NCBI GenBank assembly: GCA_964441755.1
Contig: CAYTVG010000010.1
Span: 62,001 to 126,000, forward strand
Direction of reading: 5' to 3'
DNA: 64,000 nt
From: JAUMBM01 sp964441755
GTDB lineage: Bacteria > Bacteroidota > Bacteroidia > Chitinophagales > Saprospiraceae
Within the stretch, counting starts at the first letter, position 1. Each line of letters opens with the position of its first letter. Positions 49,498 through 58,864 of this stretch are shown piece after piece. The notes under the pieces were generated by a model. The model searched no databases. It was given only the letters and a program-made list of their open reading frames with translations, and had not been told where the DNA came from. The position numbers and the translations under genes were made by a program.

Positions 49498-51954
49498 TCA
49501 ATGGTCTTTTTCCAGCCGGAAGGTCATGCGCTTGATGCGGTCTTCCAGTTTCTCTGAACTCAGTCGCTCGCGCAGGCGATCTACAATAATTGGAAATGCA
49601 AAGGGCGTTGCCCGTGCAGGCTGTGTGTACAACAGCCGGCTGCTGTTGATGCGCTCCATAGCCTGCCGCAGTCGACCCTCTTCCAGCTGAAAGGTCATCA
49701 CCTCTTCATACGCCTGCAGCAACAGCAGGCTGTCGGGCTCATAGCTGCTAAATACGCTGAAAAACAAACCAGCATTGGCCTGCAAGTGCCTGTCCGGCGC
49801 TTGCTTACCCGGAAAACCTTTGAACACCAAGCCCGCCACGGTGGCTATCTCCCGGAAGCGGCGTTTGGCCATCTCTACCTGGTTAATGCAGGCTCGTATG
49901 TCCTCACTAAGCCCTTCCGTACTCAGTAGGTCCGGCAGGTCAGCAGCCCCCACAGGCAACGGCTGATCACTCAGCAACTCAAAGCCATAGTCATTGACAG
50001 CCATGCTGAATGTGATGGGCCTGCGACAACTGATGCGGTATGCCAGTAAAGCACTCAGCCCTTCATGTACAAAGCGTCCCTCGAAAGGATAGCAAAGCAG
50101 GTGATAGCCTTCCTGATCCTGAAAATACTCTAGCAGTAACTCATTTGCCTTCGGCAATGCAGACCGTTGTTGCTGCAGTGACAGCAGCGAGCGCACCCCT
50201 TCCATCTCCGGCTGTAGCCACTGCCCACGCGCAGCTTCATCCAACAAGGCGCGAATCTCAGCGGCCAGGGACGAACTCAGCGGCATGCGCCCGCCCGCCC
50301 AGGAGGGAATTTTTCCCTTATTCGCCTTACTTGCCCGCACAATGGCCGTCATATCCCGAATCCGCAGAAATTCCAGGCAACGACCAGCAAACATGAAGGT
50401 ATCACCAGCTTTGAGCTGCGCGATAAATCCTTCTTCGACATGCCCCAGCATTTTTCCCGCCTGAAAAGCTACCGGCAGTAGGTTTTCACTCAGTATGACA
50501 CCAATATTCATGCGGTGCTTTTTGGCTATCCATCGGTTGCTCACCCGCCATAGACCCGATTCGTCGACCACTACCTTTTGGTACTCGTCACGACTGCTGA
50601 AACACTTACCACCGGAACGAATGAAATCCAGACACCATGCCCACTCTTCATTGCTCAAACTTGCGTATGACCATGTCTGTCGCAAATATGGCAGCAATAC
50701 CTCCGGACGGAATCCGTCGCCCACCGCCAAGGTTACCAAAAATTGCAGCAACACATCAAATGAGCGCACATAGGGCTCCCGCGGCTCTATGCGCTGCCCT
50801 TCCATGGCATTGCGCAGTGCCGCTCCTTCCATGATTTCAAGTGCATGCGTTGGTAGCAAGTAAATACGACTCACAGCCCCTGGCTGGTGACCGCTGCGGC
50901 CTGCCCGCTGCAAAAAGCGGGCTACTCCCTTGGGACTGCCAACCTGTACTACGGTCTCCACGGGCCGGAAATCAACCCCAAGGTCGAGGCTAGATGTACA
51001 CACAACCACCCGCAACCGCCCGGAGTGAAGATTTTCCTCCACCCAGTCGCGGATTTCGCGGCTCAGAGAACTGTGGTGCATGGCTATTTCCCCTGCCAGC
51101 ATGGGCTCAGCCTCCAGCAGCGCCTGGTACCAGGCTTCACACTGCGCGCGGGTATTGGTAAAAATCAGGCTCGAACGGCTACCTGCCAGCACAGGCAGCA
51201 GCTGGTCGATCATATGAAGTCCCAGGTGCCCCCGCCAGGGAAACCTGGCCATGGTTGGCGGGATAAGCGTGACCAATTCATAGCGCTTATCCATAGGGGC
51301 CTGTATGATGCGATAGGCCTTCGCTGCCGCCTCACTGCCTGCCAACAGCTGTAATGCCAGCCCGGGATTGCCAATCGTGGCTGAAATCGCCCATGTCTGC
51401 AGGCCGGGACGAAGCCGCCGCAGCTGCATAAGCGCCAGCTCCATGAGTACCCCCCGCTTGGATCCCAGCAGTTCGTGCCATTCGTCACATACAATTCCTC
51501 GCAGTTCGGCAAAGTAGTCGGCCTGGTTTTGCTGGCAAAAAAGCAGCTGCAGGCTTTCAGGCGTGGTCACCAGTACCTGCGGAGGCTTGGTTTTTTGGCG
51601 GCTGCGGGCCGCCGCCGGCGTATCCCCTGTGCGCATTTCCACCCGCCAGGCGAGACCCAGTCCCTCCACTGCCCGCTGGCAACTATCGGAAATTTCGCGC
51701 GCAAGCGCACGGACAGGGGTTATCCACAACAGCTGCAGCCCCTTGGCTGCCACCGGCTGCTGCAGGGCCTGCAGGGCTACGCCCAAAAAAGCAGCATAGG
51801 TTTTGCCGCTGCCTGTCGGCGCATGGATGACACCCGACGCCCCCTCCAGCCAGGCACACCAACTGCTGCGCTGAAAAGGAAAAATTTCCCACCCTTGCGC
51901 TGCAAACCAAGCTTCCGCGGGTACCAAAGCATTCCTGTGCTCAACAACTGTCAC
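49498..51954 (-). CDS. Lhr-like DEXH helicase (ligase-associated type)
   Basis: An 818-residue helicase. Walker A is HAPTGSGKTYAAFLG, motif II CDEWHELLGSKRG (DEWH), motif III ISATIGNP; the RecA2 part has STSSLDLGVDF-like CTSSLDLGVDFRPVE and VQRAGRSGH-like LQRAGRSGHQPGA. A winged-helix/Lhr-core region follows. The size and DEWH motif match the ligase-associated DNA damage response helicase of bacteria. The usual partners (exonuclease, ATP-dependent ligase, phosphoesterase) are not in the window. A TAGTTTTG box lies at 52053-52060. Confidence 0.9.
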   Translation of the reverse strand: MTVVEHRNALVPAEAWFAAQGWEIFPFQRSSWCAWLEGASGVIHAPTGSGKTYAAFLGVALQALQQPVAAKGLQLLWITPVRALAREISDSCQRAVEGLGLAWRVEMRTGDTPAAARSRQKTKPPQVLVTTPESLQLLFCQQNQADYFAELRGIVCDEWHELLGSKRGVLMELALMQLRRLRPGLQTWAISATIGNPGLALQLLAGSEAAAKAYRIIQAPMDKRYELVTLIPPTMARFPWRGHLGLHMIDQLLPVLAGSRSSLIFTNTRAQCEAWYQALLEAEPMLAGEIAMHHSSLSREIRDWVEENLHSGRLRVVVCTSSLDLGVDFRPVETVVQVGSPKGVARFLQRAGRSGHQPGAVSRIYLLPTHALEIMEGAALRNAMEGQRIEPREPYVRSFDVLLQFLVTLAVGDGFRPEVLLPYLRQTWSYASLSNEEWAWCLDFIRSGGKCFSSRDEYQKVVVDESGLWRVSNRWIAKKHRMNIGVILSENLLPVAFQAGKMLGHVEEGFIAQLKAGDTFMFAGRCLEFLRIRDMTAIVRASKANKGKIPSWAGGRMPLSSSLAAEIRALLDEAARGQWLQPEMEGVRSLLSLQQQRSALPKANELLLEYFQDQEGYHLLCYPFEGRFVHEGLSALLAYRISCRRPITFSMAVNDYGFELLSDQPLPVGAADLPDLLSTEGLSEDIRACINQVEMAKRRFREIATVAGLVFKGFPGKQAPDRHLQANAGLFFSVFSSYEPDSLLLLQAYEEVMTFQLEEGRLRQAMERINSSRLLYTQPARATPFAFPIIVDRLRERLSSEKLEDRIKRMTFRLEKDH

Positions 51955-52070
51955 TTGCTTGTATCTGTGATTTTTTGATCTTCTGAAAATCCCCTCAGGG
52001 TGCGTTTACCCTCCGCTGTGTCAGCCTGTACCCAACCGGGCAGAAGTCTGCCCAAAACTACAAGACTTAT

Positions 52071-52178
52071 CCTACCCGTCCGAGCCTGCACTGTACAAGT
52101 TTTTCCTACAACAGGGAGTCAGACACTACAAATCTCCTCCTACCCGCTGTGCCCATCCAAGCCTGCACTGCACAAGTT
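52071..52178. repeat. Two imperfect direct repeats next to ftsH
   Basis: CCTACCCG followed by GCCTGCACTGTACAAGTT (to 52101) recurs as CCTACCCG plus GCCTGCACTGCACAAGTT (52139-52178); 17 of 18 bases of the second part match. The second copy ends just before the ftsH stop codon. Purpose unknown. Confidence 0.6.
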
Positions 52179-52180
52179 CC

Positions 52181-54100
52181 TCACTGTCTTGCAATGCCCG
52201 TAACCGTTACAATATCTTCTTCGTCCAGCGTTTCCTGCTGTATCAAAGCATCTGCCAGCGCATCCAGTGCCGGCCGATGCAACCGCAACAGCCGCAATGC
52301 CTCCGCATGTGCCTCCGAGAGAATGCGGCTCACCTCTTCATCGATAGCTTCCGCCGTCTTTTCGCTGAATGGCTTGTCACCGGCATACGATTCGAAGCCA
52401 CGACTCAAAAAGGGATTCTGCCGTGGCGCCAGTTCAATCATCCCGAGGCGAGGGCTCATCCCCCAGCGAGTGACCATATTACGCGCCAGCTGCGTCGCTT
52501 GTTCTATATCATTTTCGGCTCCTGTCGTTTTGTCGCCAAACACAATTTCTTCCGCACAGCGCCCTCCCAGAATACCGACGATACGTCCGCGCAGGTACTC
52601 CTCTGCATAATTGTAGCGGTCGCTGTCAGGCCGCTGGTAAGTGACCCCCAGTGCCTGTCCTCTGGGAACGATGCTCACCCGCTGTACCGGATCTGCACCC
52701 TTGACGACCATCCCCAGGATCGCGTGCCCACCCTCATGGTAAGCAATGCGACGGCGATCCTCCCCACTGAGCAGCAAGGGCCGCTCCGGACCGAGCACAA
52801 TCTTTTCCAGTGCATCCACAAAATCCTGCTGCTGTACAGCTTCCCGCTGCTTGCGGGCAGCCAGCAGAGCAGCCTCATTAACCAGATTTTTGAGGTCGGC
52901 ACCCGAAAAACCCGGTGTGATGGCAGCTATTTCCGCCAGGCTCACAGCCCCGTCCAGGGGTACTGTGCGCGTGTGTACCTCCAAGATAGCCTCCCTGCCC
53001 TTTTTATCCGGTAAATTGACGATGATGCGGCGATCAAAGCGCCCCGGGCGCAGCAGCGCTTTATCGAGCACATCCGGCTGGTTGGTCGCTGCCAGCACGA
53101 TGATGCCCTCCTTGCTCGAAAAACCATCCATCTCCGACAGAATCTGGTTGAGCGTCTGCTCCTGCTCGGCTGCTCCGCCAAAAGCGTACTGGCCACGCGA
53201 GCGGCCAATAGAGTCAATCTCGTCTATAAAAATAATGGCAGGTGCCTGCTCACGTGCTTGCCGGAACAAGTCACGTACCCGCGCAGCCCCTACCCCCACG
53301 ATCATTTCAATAAATTCGGAAGCGCTCATCGAAAAGAAAGGAACACCTGCTTCACCGGCAATCGCCCGCGCCAACAGCGTTTTACCGGTACCCGGTGCAC
53401 CAATCAACAGTACACCTTTGGGCGCATAAGCACCCAAACGCGTGTATTTTTGCGGATCTTTCAAAAAATCTACAATCTCTACCAGCTCGTTTTCCGCTTC
53501 ATCAATACCCGCCACATCTTCGAAGGTTACCCCCAGGGCCGTATCCTTGTCGAAACGCTTGGCCCGGCTCTGCCCGATACCCGAGAGACCTCCCATTCCG
53601 CCGCCACCTGACTGGGCCCGGCGGAACAGCCACCAATAGAACAAGATCAACAAGGCCAGCGGACCAAGATAAAGCAATAACGACCAGAGCCCACTGCTCT
53701 CCTCTTCCGCAGGTGCTACCTCAATGGCAACCTCTTTAGCCGACAGCAAGGCTCCCAGCTCCTCACCCGCAAAGGACGGTGTAATGGTCGTAAAGGCGGT
53801 GACCTTAACGGTATCGGGTTTACTGTTACCCTCATCAGCACGGGCCGCATAGACCACTGCTTTCTCAAACGTTCCGCTGATACGCTCACCTTTTACCTGT
53901 ACGGCCTTGACATTTCCGCTGCTGACCTCCGTCCGGAATAGCGTGTAAGGTATGCTCACGGGCTGCTCTTCTGCCGCGAAATACCGGCGCAGTAGGATGG
54001 CGTTGATCATGACGATGACTATCACCCACAACCACAGATTGCGGCCTGAAAAGTTGGATCCGAGGGGCGGACCGGCCGGCTTGTCTTTTGTTGGTTCCAT
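52181..54100 (-). CDS. ftsH: ATP-dependent zinc metalloprotease FtsH
   Basis: A 639-residue membrane AAA+ protease. Two membrane helices at about 18-36 and 131-150 flank a periplasmic domain. The AAA module has Walker A GAPGTGKT, Walker B IIFIDEIDSIG and the second region of homology. The protease has zinc motif HEGGH in AYHEGGHAILGMV. It degrades misfolded membrane and some soluble proteins. A TATCTTTG box lies 27 nt upstream. Confidence 0.97.
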   Translation of the reverse strand: MEPTKDKPAGPPLGSNFSGRNLWLWVIVIVMINAILLRRYFAAEEQPVSIPYTLFRTEVSSGNVKAVQVKGERISGTFEKAVVYAARADEGNSKPDTVKVTAFTTITPSFAGEELGALLSAKEVAIEVAPAEEESSGLWSLLLYLGPLALLILFYWWLFRRAQSGGGGMGGLSGIGQSRAKRFDKDTALGVTFEDVAGIDEAENELVEIVDFLKDPQKYTRLGAYAPKGVLLIGAPGTGKTLLARAIAGEAGVPFFSMSASEFIEMIVGVGAARVRDLFRQAREQAPAIIFIDEIDSIGRSRGQYAFGGAAEQEQTLNQILSEMDGFSSKEGIIVLAATNQPDVLDKALLRPGRFDRRIIVNLPDKKGREAILEVHTRTVPLDGAVSLAEIAAITPGFSGADLKNLVNEAALLAARKQREAVQQQDFVDALEKIVLGPERPLLLSGEDRRRIAYHEGGHAILGMVVKGADPVQRVSIVPRGQALGVTYQRPDSDRYNYAEEYLRGRIVGILGGRCAEEIVFGDKTTGAENDIEQATQLARNMVTRWGMSPRLGMIELAPRQNPFLSRGFESYAGDKPFSEKTAEAIDEEVSRILSEAHAEALRLLRLHRPALDALADALIQQETLDEEDIVTVTGIARQ

Positions 54101-54126
54101 AGGCCTCTATAGTTTGGTGTGTCGTT

Positions 54127-54134
54127 CAAAGATA
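54127..54134 (-). promoter_or_regulatory. -7 box (TATCTTTG) of ftsH
   Basis: TATCTTTG on the minus strand, 27 nt before the ATG at 54100. The -33 element is not clear. Confidence 0.5.
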
Positions 54135-54287
54135 GTTGTTATTTATTACTCGCCCATGTTTTATATTATTTTTTTGATAAAAACAAAAAACAAACAAATA
54201 CATAGCTAAAAACCATTTTCTGCCTTGTGTGTTCATAGACAAAACAATGCGCTCACGGATAATCCTGCTGATTAAAGCTTGGTGCGG

Positions 54288-54854
54288 ATGAAGATTCTGG
54301 TGGTTGATAATTACGATTCTTTTGTTTATAACCTGGTGCAACTGTTGCGCGAGGATAAGCCGGCGGCTGAGATAGTCGTGGTCAAAAATGACCGGCTAAA
54401 GGTAGAAGATGCTGCTCCTTTTGATAAAATCCTGCTTTCTCCCGGTCCCGGCCTGCCGGCTGAAGCCGGACAGATGCCGGCGTTAATCGATGCCTGGGCG
54501 GCGACAAAGAGCATTCTCGGTATTTGCCTCGGCCATCAGGCCATCGGACAACAGTTTGGTGGCCAGCTCGTGCAGCTGGCTGCGCCGCTGCACGGTATTG
54601 CCACAGGCCTGCAGCGCTGCTGTGATGACTATCTTTTCGACCAGCTGCCTCCGCAGTTTACGGTAGGCCACTACCATTCATGGGTTGTGGCACAGCCACT
54701 GCCATCGACGCTCGAACTCATGGCTGTCGACAGCTACGGGCATGTGATGGCTGTCCGGCATCGTAAGTACGACCTGAGAGGCCTGCAGTTTCATCCCGAA
54801 TCGGTGCTCACCCCACAAGGCGCTACTATCATCCACAATTGGTTGTCCAATTGA
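54288..54854 (+). CDS. Glutamine amidotransferase of anthranilate/aminodeoxychorismate synthase
   Basis: A 188-residue class I amidotransferase (TrpG/PabA type) that delivers ammonia from glutamine to chorismate. The N-terminus is ILVVDNYDSFVYNLVQLL, the nucleophile Cys is in LGICLGHQAIGQQFGG, and the His-Glu pair is in LQFHPESVLTPQG. Standing alone, away from trp genes, it is more probably PabA or a dual-use subunit. The start MKILVVDN is taken at 54288. Confidence 0.9.
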   Translation: MKILVVDNYDSFVYNLVQLLREDKPAAEIVVVKNDRLKVEDAAPFDKILLSPGPGLPAEAGQMPALIDAWAATKSILGICLGHQAIGQQFGGQLVQLAAPLHGIATGLQRCCDDYLFDQLPPQFTVGHYHSWVVAQPLPSTLELMAVDSYGHVMAVRHRKYDLRGLQFHPESVLTPQGATIIHNWLSN

Positions 54855-54866
54855 TCAGTACTATCT

Positions 54867-54912
54867 CCTAATGCTTCTGCGGCCCGGAATTGCAGGCCGC
54901 AGAAGCATTAGG
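54867..54912. terminator. 18-bp perfect hairpin after pabA/trpG
   Basis: Arms 54867-54884 and 54895-54912, perfectly complementary. It directly abuts the next hairpin. Confidence 0.85.
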
Positions 54913-54946
54913 TGTTTTTGATTTTCCGGCGGAAAATCAAAAACAC
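54912..54946. terminator. 16-bp hairpin with T-rich/A-rich arms
   Basis: Arms 54912-54927 and 54931-54946, perfect, around GGC. Same build as the hairpins near 8 kb. With its neighbour it fills the gap between pabA/trpG and the esterase gene. Confidence 0.8.
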
Positions 54947-54974
54947 ATAATGCTCGCCGAAATACCAAAATGAC

Positions 54975-54982
54975 TACATTTG
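54975..54982 (+). promoter_or_regulatory. -7 box (TACATTTG) of the esterase gene
   Basis: TACATTTG lies 37 nt before the ATG at 55019 and immediately after the hairpin pair. The -33 element is unclear. Confidence 0.45.
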
Positions 54983-55018
54983 TATACCTGTCGGACAGCA
55001 AATCGCAGGTTAAGGTAG

Positions 55019-55966
55019 ATGAAAATTTTGCAAGTACTATCCGTATTATGCGCAGTATCCCTGCTGCAGGCCTGTTCCTCAGTTCGCCCCAAGCCCTGGC
55101 CTATGCAACTGCATGCCGGCCGGGTAGAACGCATAGAGTCCATGCCCAGCCAGTGGGTGGCTGCACGTAATATCGATATTTGGTTGCCGCCCGACTATCA
55201 GCCGGGGCAGCGGTATGCAGTCTTGTACATGCACGACGGGCAGATGCTTTTTGACGCAACAACGACCTGGAATAAGCAGGCATGGCGGGTCGACGAGCAG
55301 ATTAGCAAGCTGATGGCACTAGAGCTGATCGAGCCGACGATAGTCGTAGGCATCTGGAACGCTGCTGCGTATCGGCATGCTGAGTATTTTCCGCAAAAAC
55401 CTTTTATGCAGCTGCCACAAGCCGTTCGCGACAGTTTGTTGCAGGCTGGCGGACCAGGGCGCCCTGCGCTGTTTGCAGGACCTGTTCAGTCTGATAACTA
55501 CCTGCGTTTTATCGTCGAAGAGCTCAAACCGCTGATCGATCGTCGCTATCCGACAAAGCCAGAGGCGGCACATACTTTTATTGCCGGTTCGAGCATGGGA
55601 GGACTCATATCCATCTACGCTGTTTGCGAATATCCAACAATATTTGGTGGCGCAGCCTGCCTGTCAACCCACTGGCCCGGAACGTTTCAGCAAGAAGATA
55701 ATCCTGTGCCCCAAGCTTTTGTCAATTATCTCGATGCTCATCTCCCGACACCCAACAGCCATCGGCTTTACTTCGACCGGGGAACAGAAGGCCTGGATGC
55801 CTGGTATGAAACACCTCAGTGGCAAGTAGATACCCTACTGGCTGCCAAAGGCTATCGCTCACCATGGCTGCAAAGCCTGACGTTTGAAGGCCATGACCAC
55901 AACGAGCTGGCATGGGCCGGCAGGCTGGCCATGCCCCTGGTTTTTTTGTTGGGGAAAAAATCTTAA
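55019..55966 (+). CDS. Lipoprotein esterase (alpha/beta-hydrolase, esterase D-like)
   Basis: A 315-residue lipoprotein (lipobox SLLQAC at Cys19). The hydrolase has NIDIWLPPDYQPGQRYAVLYMHDGQ, the nucleophile Ser in FIAGSSMGGLISIYA and a likely catalytic His in FEGHDHNELAW. This resembles the putative esterase family (PF00756) related to enterobactin/siderophore esterases. Substrate unknown. Confidence 0.87.
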   Translation: MKILQVLSVLCAVSLLQACSSVRPKPWPMQLHAGRVERIESMPSQWVAARNIDIWLPPDYQPGQRYAVLYMHDGQMLFDATTTWNKQAWRVDEQISKLMALELIEPTIVVGIWNAAAYRHAEYFPQKPFMQLPQAVRDSLLQAGGPGRPALFAGPVQSDNYLRFIVEELKPLIDRRYPTKPEAAHTFIAGSSMGGLISIYAVCEYPTIFGGAACLSTHWPGTFQQEDNPVPQAFVNYLDAHLPTPNSHRLYFDRGTEGLDAWYETPQWQVDTLLAAKGYRSPWLQSLTFEGHDHNELAWAGRLAMPLVFLLGKKS

Positions 55967-56131
55967 AGCCTCTACCCGCGGAGCCTGCTGCAGCCTGCTG
56001 TCCCTGGAGAACTGCCGGCCAACCTGCACCGATGAGCAACCACATCTTGCTTTATCGTCCGCTCAACCAATATTCAGGCCTTCCACCAAGCCTCTTAGCT
56101 TGTTGACAGTGAGCTCAACAGCTCAACCTGA

Positions 56132-57037
56132 TTATTCTCTGTCCGATGCAGTCATATTTTCATACAGATTGTGGATGTACAGGATCAACAATCCAAAAAT
56201 AACTGCCGATACAATCAGGATAGTATTGATGAGCCCGTCAACCGCAAATGACAGGCGAATCAGTATGGTAGAAATGATAAATCCTGAATTGCGAATAACT
56301 TTGTGAAATTGGTCTGAATAAAAAAAAGAGATGAGCAAGAGTACGACATCGACAACAATCAGCAGCGTGAAAAATTCGTCAAAAAAGATGTTGTTGATAT
56401 CCTTCAAACTCACTGCCGCTGTTATATCGGCTTGCTGCATACCCCACAGCCAGGTTGATAAGGTAGCCAGGGCAATGTAGAGCAGTACAGGCACTAAAAT
56501 AGCGGCTATAAGCCTTTTTAACCCTATAAACTGCGCTACCTGCAGAGCTGAAGTACCATCTGCCGATTCTCCACTTGGTCTTCTACCTTGCCGTACAAAG
56601 AGGTACAACAAGAAAAAAAGCAGCAGCGAAGCGATGATGTCATACGTAAACTGCATATCGCCCTTGTCCTGAAACCAATTGGAACTGAGCTCAAGGGTCG
56701 ATAAGTCTTTGAACAAACGTCGTATGATGATTAGTGTGATGATTTCATACTGCTTCCGTATATAGGTCGTGATTGACTTGGGCAGATAGTATACCAATAG
56801 GTAGACCTCATAGATCAATATGAAGGAAAAGGGCGTATAAATGGCAGATATGGCATTATCGAGCAGCGCTGATTCCTCATTCGCCGGAATGATGCCCAGG
56901 TTGACCAGGTAAATCAGACACAAATGCACAATGAAACTAACAATGGCGATGATGAGTATAAACCGCTCAATTTTGTGCCGTGCCCGCTCAGAGAGCAGCA
57001 AATCGTATATGCGACGGAGGTAGGGGTGATCAACCAT
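56132..57037 (-). CDS. Multi-pass membrane protein, family unrecognised
   Basis: A 301-residue protein with about six or seven membrane helices, beginning MVDHPYLRRIYDLLL. It has the central sequence YLPKSITTYIRKQYEIITLI. I do not recognise the family; the layout (short charged N-terminus, helices, loop at 145-160 with SGESADGTS nearby) resembles an ion-channel-like or sensor membrane protein but no selectivity motif is visible. Start chosen over an earlier Met because that stretch overlaps the leader. Confidence 0.65.
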   Translation of the reverse strand: MVDHPYLRRIYDLLLSERARHKIERFILIIAIVSFIVHLCLIYLVNLGIIPANEESALLDNAISAIYTPFSFILIYEVYLLVYYLPKSITTYIRKQYEIITLIIIRRLFKDLSTLELSSNWFQDKGDMQFTYDIIASLLLFFLLYLFVRQGRRPSGESADGTSALQVAQFIGLKRLIAAILVPVLLYIALATLSTWLWGMQQADITAAVSLKDINNIFFDEFFTLLIVVDVVLLLISFFYSDQFHKVIRNSGFIISTILIRLSFAVDGLINTILIVSAVIFGLLILYIHNLYENMTASDRE

Positions 57038-57125
57038 AGTGCAGATTCTTACTATTGACTTCCCTTGGCACAATAGCCTTGGGGCACAGTTGTGCAACTG
57101 TACCGTAAATCTACACTATTTTTAT

Positions 57126-57160
57126 CAAATTTAGGTCGAAACCTTTGATTTAGAAACAAA
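57126..57160 (-). promoter_or_regulatory. Promoter of the membrane-protein gene
   Basis: On the minus strand, TTTG (57157-57160), 23 nt spacer, TAAATTTG (57126-57133). The spacer is at the long end. It lies about 90 nt before the ATG; the rest of the 57038-57351 gap shows nothing else. Confidence 0.45.
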
Positions 57161-57351
57161 TATCGCACACTCTTGACAGTTGCCGATGCTAAATTTGCGC
57201 GATATCTGTCGCTGGAAAGAAAATGGCGAAGCAAATGCAGGCTGAGCCGGACAGCCGGCAATATAGGCTGTTTGTCGCACAACCTACGGCTGCAACACTG
57301 CCAGGCTGCTACTCAGTGGCTGTAACCAAGGAATACAGGCCGCATGTATAG

Positions 57352-57858
57352 CTACTTTACCCGCAGCAGGCGATAATACCGCCCGGGAACACCATCCATT
57401 TCTTCGTCCTTCCAGTACGTCATACCCAATTTTTCCATCACCCTGATGGAAGCAGTATTTGCTGTATGAGCGCGCGCAATGATCTCGTCAAGCCCCAGCT
57501 TTTCAAACCCGTATGCCAGACTTGCTGCTCCTGATTCTGTTGCCAGTCCCCTACCCCACCATTTTCTAAAAAAACGATACCCTAAGTCTGTGACCTGAAC
57601 GTCAGGCTGATAACGAAGGCCACACCAGCCAACACATTCGTCGGTATCTAATAAACATACCGACCAACGGCCATAACCTTCGCCACGGTATACTTCCTGG
57701 TAGGCTTGCAAAAATTCACGGGCAGCATCAACCGAATCGAAAGGATCATCTCCCGTGTACCGGATAACCTCCGGATCACTATTCAGCGCAAAAAAAGTAG
57801 CTGCGTCATCCGGCAGCATTTTGCGAAGCCCAAGCCGGGCGGTGGTAATTTCATACAT
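57352..57858 (-). CDS. GNAT family N-acetyltransferase
   Basis: A 168-residue RimJ/RimL-type acetyltransferase with RLGLRKMLPDDAATFF at the start, the acetyl-CoA loop region YRFFRKWWGRGLATESGAA, and LDEIIARAHTANTASIRVMEKLGM. It transfers acetyl groups to an amine, with the substrate unknown. Alone on the minus strand, with TATCTTTG box at 57881-57888. Confidence 0.92.
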   Translation of the reverse strand: MYEITTARLGLRKMLPDDAATFFALNSDPEVIRYTGDDPFDSVDAAREFLQAYQEVYRGEGYGRWSVCLLDTDECVGWCGLRYQPDVQVTDLGYRFFRKWWGRGLATESGAASLAYGFEKLGLDEIIARAHTANTASIRVMEKLGMTYWKDEEMDGVPGRYYRLLRVK

Positions 57859-57880
57859 GACAGTCGGTACTACTGTGTAA

Positions 57881-57908
57881 CAAAGATATGATACTACTAC
57901 TTGGCAAA
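57881..57908 (-). promoter_or_regulatory. Promoter of the acetyltransferase gene
   Basis: On the minus strand, TTTG (57905-57908), 16 nt spacer, TATCTTTG (57881-57888), 23 nt before the ATG. Confidence 0.55.
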
Positions 57909-58062
57909 CTGTATGTACTGTGCCTCAGAAAGCTTTCTGTAATACCGGGATACCCGGCAGTCTGCTGTGACCAAAACCCGACGGCTTGTAGTATGATTCG
58001 CATTCAGTAACATACACAGTGTATAAGCCTGCAGCCACCTGATTTGTTCCACCGTCAATACA

Positions 58063-58647
58063 CTATCGATAGTAAGGCATGAGCATATAGTAACAGACAG
58101 GCCCTGTTACAGCTACATACAACCACAACGGGAACACCCAGCGCGCCATCTGCCGGTGCCGATCAAACTGTCCGGTATAGGCCCGAATGAACGTAAATAA
58201 AATGAAGGGCAGAATGACCGCAGCAAGTACAATATGCGAAATCAGTACAAGCAGGTAAATTGTACGCATACCAGCAACAGCTGCTTTCTCCGCTGCATCT
58301 ACCAGCCCGTCTCCATTGGCATCACCAAAAAGGGTCTCCGGGGTTGTAAAGTGATAGGCTACATAACTAAGCAAAAACAACAATGACAAGCCCATGGCGA
58401 CGTAAATGGCCTTTCTGTGAGCCTCTATCTGCCCTTTGCGGATAAAATAGTAGGCTACCAGCAGGACGACTGCTGTCAGTGCGTTGACAGTTGCGTGAAA
58501 GGGCGGCAAAAAATCAAACGAAACGCCTTCCGGCAGAGGGATCTTTACCCTGCGCATCAGTCCTACCAACAGCAACACAGCGCCGGTAATAACCCAGGCA
58601 AGCCGGTTCAATTTGGTTTCCAATGCAGCATTTTCTTGTGTAGCCAT
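58063..58647 (-). CDS. DUF420 membrane protein with an EF-hand-like loop
   Basis: A 194-residue membrane protein with about five helices, matching DUF420 (FHATVNALTAVVLLVAYYFIR, then HRKAIYVAMGLSLLFLL and SHIVLAAVILPFIL). The loop between helices three and four contains DANGDGLVDAAE (109-120), an exact fit to the calcium-binding EF-hand pattern DxNxDGxxDxxE. The family commonly accompanies oxidase genes. Last gene of the oxidase cluster. Confidence 0.85.
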   Translation of the reverse strand: MATQENAALETKLNRLAWVITGAVLLLVGLMRRVKIPLPEGVSFDFLPPFHATVNALTAVVLLVAYYFIRKGQIEAHRKAIYVAMGLSLLFLLSYVAYHFTTPETLFGDANGDGLVDAAEKAAVAGMRTIYLLVLISHIVLAAVILPFILFTFIRAYTGQFDRHRQMARWVFPLWLYVAVTGPVCYYMLMPYYR

Positions 58648-58864
58648 GGTATAATCGGAGTATGATGAGCTAATGTTAGTTTTACACTTACAATTTGTTT
58701 AGGGTTTTCTGCCAGCACCGGGGACAAACTGTCTTCCCGAGGGTTTCTCGCTTTAGAAAGAGCGGTGCTGCTGTCGGCTGATCGCAAAAGGGATGAAATT
58801 TGTATACAGAAAAGTCAGTTGTCTCTGTGAAAAATTCATCAATATGCGTGGAGCCCTCTAAGCC

